Shown in pieces: positions 1 to 5,328 of a stretch of DNA of 5,328 nucleotides. The notes under the pieces were generated by a model. The model worked only from the letters and a program-made list of their open reading frames with translations, did no database searches and was not told the DNA's origin. The translations under genes were made by a program, and so were the position numbers. The DNA is from Kiritimatiellia bacterium (GTDB lineage Bacteria > Verrucomicrobiota > Kiritimatiellia > SLAD01): positions 1-5,328 of the forward strand of contig SKXR01000283.1 of NCBI GenBank assembly GCA_007128275.1, read 5' to 3'. Each line of letters opens with the position of its first letter. Position 1 is the first letter of the stretch.

Positions 1-783
1 CCATGGCCGGTTGGCGATCCAGCGGATTAACGCGTCGTACGCGGCGGCATTGTTGCCATCCAGGAATTCTTCCCAGTGGGACAACAAAATAATCACCTGG
101 TCCTGGGATCCGCTACGGGCTTTGCGGTTGAAAATCTGGCGCAATTGCATGGGCGCGCCGGAATCGTGCACGCTGTAGCGGAAATCGTTGACCAGATTAT
201 TGATGGCAAAGGCGCCCACATCATGGAAGCGATTGATCTGGTAGCCCGCATCGCTCAACGCAGGCGTGCGTCCCACCCAATGCCAGATGTGTTGGAGCTG
301 GTCCACGACGGTGTATCGAAAATCCATGTCCTTAATCTTGTCGAACACGTCCGCGTCCAACAGCCGTTCCGGCGTCCAGAACACCGCAGAGTTGGTATCG
401 AATGCCACACCGTAGATATCGTAGAGATACTGGTTGGCCAGTTCGACGTTGTCGCGGTTGAAGGCATGGGTGAAATAGGGGAGCGCGTGATCAGAAAACG
501 TGCTGGCCAACAAATGGACCACGTTGGTCTCAATCAGATCGCGCAGGCGCTCGTTAAACGCGGGCCCGTCACGCCATGGCACGGCTTCGCCGGGATCCGC
601 CTTGGCCCATTGGATGGCGGAAGCCAATGTCGGGGTGATGTGCAGATTCAGCGGCTGTCCAAACACCTCGTGGGCGTCCAACGGACGATAGTACCCTGTC
701 CCCTCGTTGTTATTGATCAAGTCCTGGATCACGCTGCCGGGTTGGATGGCCTGGTTGGCGTGGATCACCGTAGCCACCTTGAC
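1..783 (-). other. Domain: GH57-like (beta/alpha)7-barrel, N-terminal part (residues 1516-1776, right-truncated)
   Basis: The domain opens with VKVATVIHANQ (His1523), like the first GH57 strand bearing an H-x-x-Q motif. NLHITPTLAS (His1563) follows where the family has a T-P-x-L strand end. VVHLLASTFSDHALPYF (His1614, then His1621) resembles the second conserved GH57 region, FWTPERLLDADVF (Glu1654) the third region that carries the nucleophile, and FRYTVVDQ (Asp1676) the strand just after it. IILLSHWEEF (His1751 to Phe1755) sits about 97 residues after Glu1654, where the family has the general-acid Asp. GH57 enzymes hydrolyse or transfer alpha-1,4/1,6-glucans, retaining the anomeric form. The region-4 Asp is not seen, so the activity is in doubt. 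The window edge cuts the domain. The comparison uses remembered family motifs; a NodB-like deacetylase fold is the nearest alternative. Confidence 0.6.
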
Positions 784-3700
784 GCGACCGGGCTGGCTGT
801 TACCCGGAATCCATTGCGTCAATACGCTGCCCGACCCCTGCAAGCCGGCTTGGGCATTCCAATGGTCTTCCGCGATCCAGTCGTTCAGAATCGAGTCGCG
901 AATATCGCTTCGGCCACCGATGTCGCCGGGGCCTTGCGGATCGTTCTGCGTGCCGCTCTTGACGGAATAGACCTGGTAATTGAGATCGGCCGGATTCGCT
1001 CCAAGCCAACCCGCCGTCAGTAGCGCGTCACGGTCAATGGCCACCTCGACGGCGTCGAGTTGAGAGTTGAAATAGGCGCCCAGATAGTACTCGCCGCGAG
1101 GCACCACGCCGCCGTGAGTAAACAGGTCCTGGCCAAAGACGTCCGTATTGTTTTCGGCATCTTCATCCACATAGACCATGCCGAGCCCCGACTCGTAGAT
1201 GGCGACGACGACTTTCCAGCGCATGTCGGTAAGCGTGTCCACCTCGTCGGGCAACACGCGTTCGCCGCTGGGATTGCCCATGTCTCCGAAATTGATGACG
1301 ATGTAGTAATCCACTTGCCCCTGCTCGGCCAAGGCCTGCAGATCGTGCAGATCGAGTCGGAAATAGAATCTTCCGTCCCCGCCCATGGCCGGGGCGCCGC
1401 CGTCACGGGCATAGAACGCGACCAGGTCGCGGGACTCGTCCCAGCCATCCCAGGCCCGGTAGATGTCGCCGCCCCGATGGTTGAAACCGGCGCCATGATA
1501 CGGGTCCAAGGCCAGCAGGTCGTCCCACGTCCAGTCAATGAATTCGCGGTAACGGGTCACGCCGTCCACCACGCCCAGTTCGTCGCCCGGCCCGATCACA
1601 ATGCTGCCGGCAGGCGGGACGAACGTGACGTCAAGACGCGGATCGGTGCCGTTCTGGAAGTGCTCCAAATTGGTGACGCCGTCGCCGGTCAGATCGCCGT
1701 CCGGCCCGTTCAACGGGTTGCCCGGTTCGCCGGTGCGCCAGTTATAGACCCCGTCATCGAGCGGATCGAGACCATAGCGCACCTTCCAACCGTCCGGCAA
1801 ACCGTCACCGATGGTATCAATGACCAACGGGTCGGTCTCGGTGATCAAGAGCTTGGGCCATCCCCCGCTCTGCGCCGTGCCCGTGCCCTCGCGGTTATAG
1901 GCCGCGAAGAGGACGTCGTAATGCACGGCGCGCGAACGGATCGGGGCGTAATCATAGGAGGCGGCATTCGGGATGTGGCCGGGCAGGTTATTGTTATCCC
2001 AATAAATGATGGCCGGATCGTTGGGCATCCGGTTGAATTGGAAGAAGGCGCCGTTCCAGTCGGTGTAATCCAGCACCTCGGTTGATTCGTCGCTGTGCAG
2101 CAAGTACATGTTCACGCGGCCATTCCGGCTAACGTCGGCTTGGCCATCGAGCAACCCGTCGCCGATGGTGTCGGCGCTGTTCGGATCGGTCTCGAGCAAG
2201 ATGGCGTTGGCCGGCAGACGGCCCCGGTCCACCCGCGACGAGTTATAGACCGTGGGGATGTCAGGCCACATCAGAATGCTTTCGACCTTGCCGTCGACGC
2301 CCAGCAACCCGATGTCCACCCGCCCGTTGCGGTTCAGGTCCTCTTCGGAATCCCGTAACCCGTCGCCGTCCGTGTCCGGCCGGGTCGGGTCGGTCATCGA
2401 ACCGGTGATCTGGTCGGTGCGTCCGGCGAATTCGCGGAAATCCGGATGACCCGAGTTGTCGGGCTTGGTATTGAACATGGGCGGATCAAGATCGGGAATG
2501 AAATTCTTGTATCCGTCACCGTTGGTATCAGCCGCCAGATCAGTGGCATTGGTGTCTATGGGGCCGCGCAATCCGAGCTGCAACCCGTCGGGCAAGCCGC
2601 CCCCGTCGGTAATGGGCATCAGCGGATCGGTCCGGCCGGTGATTCGCCACAGATGCACATCGCCGTCCGTCCAGAAATCGCTGTCCAGCTCGGGCAACGG
2701 GGTCTGCGTCACTTCCATGTTGTCCGGAATCCCGTCGTCGTCCGAATCGCCGCTTTCGTTCTGGTCAACGATCTGACGCAATACCACCGGGATGCTGCGC
2801 ATACTGCTGTGCGAGATCTCGTTGGTGTTGGGCGCGTTGGTGTTGCCGTGGGCAAAGAACACGAACGTGCCGGCGGTCATATTGGTCCAGTTAAAGGTCC
2901 AGACGATGCCACTGCCGTTGGTAACCGGCCCGCTGATGTAATCGGCTTGGCCCCGGTCCCCCTCAAACTCAATCCAGACGTGCTGGTAATCGTCCGCCGC
3001 GGTGACCAGAATGGTGTATTCCCGGTCTTCCGGATCGGGATCGGGGATGTCGGGCAGCACGATCACGGTTTGTCGGCCATCCGAGTCGAACTGCTCCGGC
3101 CGCGTCACAATCAGGGTAGGCGGTAAAGGCGCCGGCTCGGCGCGAACCTGGCGAAAGGCCGTCAGGACGATGCCTTCATGCGTATATTCCACCTCGATCT
3201 GGTGCAGGTAATCCGGATCGCCGTTGTAGAGGTTCGGCAGGTCGAAGGCCAGCGCGTGGTAGTCTTCGGTCTCGTTGTAGACGATATCATATTCGTCTTT
3301 GCCCTGTGCGGAGCCGTTGATGCGGATCGTGAAGCGATCAATCAATTGTTCCTTGTTCGTGCCGTCGGCCAGCGACTTGGAGAAATAAGCCTTCATGCCG
3401 TAGCCTTCGAAGATGATGTCGCCGTCGTTTTGCGGCCAGGCCACAAACAACTCTTGCGCCGGGCCGCGGGTCTGCACCTCGCGTTCCAGCGTCGTGAAAT
3501 GCCCGGCCTCATCACTCATCGCGGCGGTCCATTCATCCTGGGGCGCCGAGCTGAGCTCGACCAAACGCACGCGAATCGTCGCATCGCCCGAGGACGGAAT
3601 GTTGCGATAAGTAAAACGCCATTCCTGGGGATACGAACTATCGACATCCAGGCTGGGCGTCACCCGGCTGGCCTGCACCCACGAGGCCTGTCCCAAGTCA

Positions 3701-5328
3701 TTCGTACCGTTCCCGTTGAGCTGGCCCGTTTGACCGTCATCGTTCGCAGGATCGCTATCCACAATATTGAACCACACCTCCGTCACCGTCGGATCGGTAC
3801 GCACCACTACGCCGTATTCCCGCGAAGGCAATTCCTCGTTGTGCAGGGGGAACTTGACTTCGCCCGTGGGCCGCTCGAGATCAAGGTAGAACGTCTGCTT
3901 GAAGGTGTTGTAGATGGGGGCCGCCCCGTCCCGCTCCAGAAACGCGCGGGCTTGGATGAAGTTCATGCCTTCCTGCAACCCGGTCTCCATGATCGGGCTG
4001 CCGTCCGCCTGGGCATAGTCGTTGTGCGGGAAGTACTGGATGGTTTCAGCGTTGAAGTTCGTGATCTGCCACACGCCCATCATCTTCGTCTTGTAGTCCA
4101 CCGCAAACCCATCCGCGGGGAAGACCACTTCCCACCCGTTGGTGTGATCGCCCAACACCTTGCCTTGCTCGCGGAGGATGCTGATTTTATAGCGAAATTC
4201 GGTTCCAGAGGGCATGGCCGGAACCTGGAGCTCCCACCAGTCGGAACTGCCTTCGCCATCGCCCACCCAAGCGCCATGGACCACCTTGGTCGCGTCGTTC
4301 ACGGGGAACCCGCCCGCGCCTTCCGGCCAGGCCACCCCATTGGTGGTGTAGTAAAGCTGCACTTCGTTGCCGGGCTCTTTGGGGGTCTTGACCCCAATGA
4401 AGAGCGTCTCATTCGCCGCATCTTGCGGCGGCGGCCAGAACTGGGCGTTGCCCTCGCGCGGACCGTCCTGCGCCATCTCGGGATTATGCCAAATCCAATC
4501 CACCGTGCCGTGGCTCCAGCCGTCGCCGTCCCCCTCGTTGAGGGTGAAACCGGTGGAACCGATGGTGGCGACATAGGTTTCCGCGCCGGCCGACCCAATC
4601 TTGTTGCGCGCGGAATCGGCGGCGGCAAACTTCTCGGGCCATATCCGTTTCACAAACAGGGTGTCTTCCCACCCCAAAAACGTGTCGTTGGCCAGGCCGG
4701 GGGCGCGATCGCGGTTGCCCCAGTTTGTCGCCCCCATGCCGAGATGATGGTTGAGATCGATCCCGCCGTTCAGCTTCATCAAGACATTGTACGCCGAGCC
4801 GTCGACATGCGCGCGGAACGTCAGGTTGGTGCCGCTGGTGACACGCGGCACGGTCATGCGATAGCGGAAGGGATTGGCGTCGGCTTCGGCCTGGGAATCA
4901 AACCCGCGATATTGCAGTCCCAGCGGATTGAATTGGGCATCGCCGTCGGGTCCGTCGCGACGCAGGTAACTCACCGTACTCGGCCTTTCACCGTCCTGAC
5001 GGATTTCGATAGGCTCGCCCCCGCCCCACTTCCAGAGATCCGACTCCTCCGGGGAGCGCCACGAAAAGACAAAATAACCGCCGGGCGGAATGGTAATTTC
5101 GCCGTTGGCGATCTGGGAGGCCCAGACATAGAAGGGACCGCCGTATGTCGAATAGTTCATCAACCAGGAATCATCCACGCCCGAGGTGTGCCCGAAAACC
5201 GGATTGATATTTCGGTTTTGGCCGTCGGCGTAATTGTCGTTCATCATGAACAACATGACGGCGGCGGACCGGTCGTCCATGGCGTTGTTTACGCCCCATC
5301 CTTCGTCCCGCTTGTCCACGCGGGCGTA
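1..5328 (-). CDS. Giant secreted multidomain glucan-active protein, GH13-like C-terminal region to GH57-like domain (internal fragment)
   Basis: One reading frame is open over all 1776 codons, so this is an internal piece of a protein of well over 1776 residues. No start can be chosen: the first in-frame ATG (residue 17) lies inside a beta domain and no stop precedes it. Order seen: GH13-type C-terminal beta domain, several beta-sandwich modules, a stalk of Asp-rich calcium loops, a DOMON-like domain, and the beginning of a GH57-like barrel. The composition is rich in Asp, Asn, Gly, Trp and Tyr with no Cys noticed, which fits an extracellular or cell-surface protein. No transmembrane stretch is visible; signal peptide and any sorting signal would lie outside. 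The likely role is binding or breakdown of alpha-glucans, inferred from domain resemblance. No neighbouring gene, promoter or terminator is visible. The frame and coding status are near certain, the glucan role moderate, the exact activity unknown. Confidence 0.93.
814..1632 (-). other. Domain: DOMON-like glucodextranase/amylopullulanase C-terminal-type module (residues 1233-1505)
   Basis: The domain starts at DVTFVPPAG and contains FYFRLDLHDL, VDYYIVINFGD (from residue 1339), WKVVVAIYESGLGMVYV, YYLGAYFNS and VEVAIDRDALL (from residue 1427), then NYQVYSVKSG. This order resembles the beta-sandwich DOMON-like module (glucodextranase C-terminal family): a strand reporting on the body, a 'vyi' central strand, a V-E-V-A-I-P/D-R strand before a short helix, and a late 'fQVY' strand. 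In known proteins such modules sit beside glucan hydrolases and are thought to bind carbohydrate or the cell surface. Here the module precedes the GH57-like domain, whereas in archaeal amylopullulanases it follows it. Alternatives are a CBM9-like or other DOMON-fold module. Confidence 0.5.
1639..1701 (-). repeat. Last calcium loop before the DOMON-like domain (residues 1210-1230)
   Basis: The loop DGDLTGDGVTNLEHFQNGTDP has the D-x-T-x-D-G-x-x-N-x-x-E spacing of a dockerin or EF-hand-like loop, with Glu at the twelfth position. It closes the stalk; the next strand (DVTFVPP) belongs to the following domain. Confidence 0.7.
1750..1818 (-). repeat. Calcium loop 6 with DGLPDGW and YGLDP signature (residues 1171-1193)
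   Basis: The loop DTIGDGLPDGWKVRYGLDP again has Ile at the third position. The trailing PDGW...YGLDP is the signature seen after such loops in many large secreted proteins of the PVC bacteria, from memory of the family. Confidence 0.7.
2104..2172 (-). repeat. Calcium loop 5, degenerate copy of the 23-residue unit (residues 1053-1075)
   Basis: The unit aligns without gaps to residues 985-1007 (DTxGDGLxD ... RNGRV). The third-position ligand is Ile1055 instead of Asp, and the second loop reads DVSRNGRVN, with Ser1067 and Asn1073 replacing Asn and Asp. Weaker calcium binding than in loop 4 is inferred. Confidence 0.7.
2308..2376 (-). repeat. Calcium loop 4 with attached EF-hand-like loop (residues 985-1007)
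   Basis: The canonical loop DTDGDGLRD is followed at 997-1005 by DLNRNGRVD, which matches the D-x-N-x-N-G-x-x-D start of EF-hand and dockerin loops. The pair forms a 23-residue unit that recurs at residues 1053-1075. Confidence 0.75.
2710..2748 (-). repeat. Calcium loop 1 (DSDDDGIPD, residues 861-873)
   Basis: The first full loop, DSDDDGIPDNMEV, has Asp at all expected ligand positions (861, 863, 865) and the Gly that follows. It sits directly after the last Ig-like module and so marks the beginning of the stalk. Confidence 0.75.
2767..3123 (-). other. Domain: Ig/Fn3-like beta-sandwich before the calcium-loop stalk (residues 736-854)
   Basis: Following the EPAPLPPT hinge, the module reads TLIVTRPEQFDSDG (Ile-Val-Thr at 738-740), then a Pro/Asp-rich turn (DIPDPDPEDRE) and strands YTILVTAADDYQHVWIEFEG, IVWTFNWTN and TFVFFAHGNT. 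It ends in IPVVLRQIVDQN, which leads straight into the first Asp-rich loop. The 'TAADDYQHVWIEF' and 'GTFVFFAHG' strands are typical of PKD/Ig-like or Fn3-like modules found in tandem in secreted enzymes. Assignment is by strand pattern only. Confidence 0.45.
3124..3483 (-). other. Uncharacterised beta-rich module (residues 616-735)
   Basis: The module begins REVQTRGPAQELFVAWP and continues with strands IIFEGYGMKAYFSK, DRFTIRINGS and YDIVYNE, ending in LHQIEVEYTHEGIVLTAFRQVRAEP. A Pro/Ala-rich junction (EPAPLPPT) separates it from the next module, which supports a domain boundary near residue 732. The strand pattern 'F-I-R-I-N-G' followed by a Tyr-rich hairpin resembles bacterial Ig-like (Big or Fn3-type) domains. 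No catalytic residues are evident. The function is unknown. Confidence 0.4.
3484..3966 (-). other. Domain: beta-sandwich with Asp/Asn-rich loop (residues 455-615)
   Basis: After MNFIQARAFLERDG come strands YNTFKQTFYLDLERPTG and EYGVVVRTDPTVTEVWFNI. These lead into an acidic loop, DSDPANDDGQTG (from residue 524), and close with EWRFTYRNIPSSG (Tyr574) and TIRVRLVELSS. The alternation of hydrophobic strands and the closing 'ATIRVRLVE' strand fit an Ig-like fold. The DSDPANDDGQ loop could bind calcium but lacks a full EF-hand spacing. I do not recognise a named family. In context it is a spacer or accessory binding module between the GH13-like part and the calcium-loop stalk. Confidence 0.4.
3967..4410 (-). 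other. Domain: CBM/Ig-like beta-sandwich with starch-binding style (residues 307-454)
   Basis: The module starts ETLFIGVKTP and runs through NEVQLYYTTNG, a Trp-containing loop, SSDWWELQVPAMPSGTEFRY and a KMMGVWQITNFN strand (MM at 416-417), ending near YFPHNDY (His435). The pattern of 'xVxLYYTxNGxxW ... WWxxxVPxxPxGTxxRYKI' is typical of Ig-like or CBM modules next to amylase barrels, where two strands present a substituted product surface and a G-T-x-x-x-Y-K strand closes the sheet. This is recognised by style only, so the ligand (starch or glycogen being most likely from context) is inferred. Confidence 0.5.
4411..5040 (-). other. Beta-rich linker region after the GH13-like C-terminal domain (residues 97-306)
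   Basis: This stretch holds beta-strand-like sequence, including FRYRMTVPRVTSGTNLTF (from residue 154), followed by a segment with LMKLNGGIDLNHH, an Asn/Arg/Gly-rich loop, and an ETYVATIGSTGF strand. The wording recalls the region that follows the catalytic part in large alpha-amylase-annotated proteins of Verrucomicrobia, but I cannot name a Pfam family. Trp-rich turns (WKWGGGE, WIWHNPE, FWPPP) could be exposed carbohydrate contacts, which is inference only. No catalytic motif was recognised. Confidence 0.4.
5041..5328 (-). other. Domain: GH13 alpha-amylase C-terminal-like beta domain (residues 1-96, left-truncated)
   Basis: The segment opens with YARVDKRDEGWGVNN, then a hydrophobic strand and a Met/Asn turn (VMLFMMNDNYADG), an extended region with NYSTYGG, and closes with IPPGGYFVFSW (Tyr85). 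GH13 alpha-amylases commonly end in such a beta domain: a strand like YxRxD...GVxVxLND, a loop naming the wall residue (LxxYxG), then a closing strand with VPxxGYxVxxP. This pattern is what is seen; the assignment comes from memory of the family, without a profile search. If correct, the GH13 catalytic barrel should lie immediately upstream, past base 5328. The alternative is an unrelated beta-sandwich. Confidence 0.45.

Larger units (their letters stand above)
1633..2766 (-). repeat. Stalk of thrombospondin type 3-like calcium-binding loops (residues 855-1232)
   Basis: Asp-rich loops start at residues 861 (DSDDDGIPD), 908 (DGGGLPDG), 934 (DTNGDGYKN), 985 (DTDGDGLRD), 1053 (DTIGDGLLD), 1171 (DTIGDGLPD) and about 1210 (DGDLTGDGVTN). 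Four are preceded by T-D-P-x-x-x. Loops of the D-x-D-x-D-G type bind calcium in thrombospondin type 3 repeats and form rigid extended stalks. Two loops (985 and 1053) run on into an EF-hand or dockerin-like loop with NGRV. Spacing is irregular (26 to 118 residues), unlike textbook tandem arrays, because some loops carry long Asn/Tyr-rich insertions. The phrase DGLPDGWKVRYGLDP is a style common in Verrucomicrobiota and Kiritimatiellota secreted proteins. The probable role is a calcium-stiffened spacer between the two enzyme-like halves. Confidence 0.8.

Noticed and set aside
1..10. Short recurring string catggccgg (near bases 2, 1384 and 4213)
   Set aside because: It is too short, occurs in different codon contexts, and is expected by chance in GC-rich coding DNA. 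No insertion-sequence end or direct repeat is implied.
76..1023. Open plus-strand frame of 315 codons opposite the GH57-like and DOMON-like region
   Set aside because: It is fully antisense to the domain-rich minus frame. Its product is low in recognisable motifs, and it is explained by GC-rich codons of the real gene giving few stops on the other strand.
1017..1538. Minus-strand frame of 173 codons starting with ATG
   Set aside because: It is out of frame with the domain-bearing reading over the same bases and gives a Trp/Ser/Pro/Thr-rich product with no motif. The same applies to the minus frames at 255-533, 800-1009, 4080-4277 and 4299-4628.
1060..2085. Open plus-strand frame of 341 codons
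   Set aside because: It is antisense to the stalk and DOMON-like domain, with a Val/Ile/Arg/Gly/His-rich composition typical of reverse translation of Asp/Gly/Asn-rich sequence. No family resemblance was seen.
1800..2530. Repeated DNA strings such as ccgtcgccg and ccgatggt(a/g)tc, considered as a CRISPR-like or intergenic repeat
   Set aside because: They are the codons of the protein-level calcium loops (D-T-x-G-D-G), unevenly spaced and in one reading frame, so they are not an array.
2446..3126. Open plus-strand frame of 226 codons, together with the smaller one at 2095-2358
   Set aside because: Both have the same shadow character: they mirror the Asp-rich calcium loops, whose complementary codons read as Val, Ile and Gly.
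1..5328. Search for promoters, terminators, ribosome binding sites and RNA genes
   Set aside because: Every base is inside the open coding frame. No stem-loop followed by a T-run and no tRNA or rRNA signature was noticed on either strand.

Overview
The window lies inside one very large minus-strand gene. Reading the reverse complement from base 5328 down to base 1, all 1776 codons are open, with no stop, start, intergenic gap, RNA gene or mobile element. Both gene ends fall outside the window. Below, residue n of the visible segment starts at base 5331-3n.

The segment reads as a secreted, multidomain carbohydrate-active protein, from N to C terminus: (1) an all-beta domain like the C-terminal domain of GH13 alpha-amylases (residues 1-96), suggesting a GH13 catalytic domain just outside the window beyond base 5328; (2) a chain of beta-sandwich or Ig/CBM-like modules (about 97-854); (3) a stalk of thrombospondin type 3-like, Asp-rich calcium-binding loops (about 855-1232); (4) a DOMON-like domain resembling the C-terminal module of glucodextranases and amylopullulanases (about 1233-1505); (5) the first part of a GH57-like (beta/alpha)7-barrel domain (about 1516-1776), cut by the window edge. 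I saw no cysteine in the 1776 residues.

The repeat style (TDP-xxx-DTxGDGLxDGW followed by YGLDP), the moderately high GC content and the giant secreted enzyme suggest a PVC-superphylum bacterium, Verrucomicrobiota or Kiritimatiellota. This is inference from protein style, not a marker gene.

The most interesting points are the likely joining of GH13-type and GH57-type alpha-glucan modules in one chain, and a GH57-like domain whose usual acid-catalyst position appears to hold His or Ser instead of Asp. That suggests a non-canonical or binding-only module. If both readings hold, the protein would bind and process starch- or glycogen-like glucans outside the cytoplasm, with the calcium-loop stalk separating the two halves.
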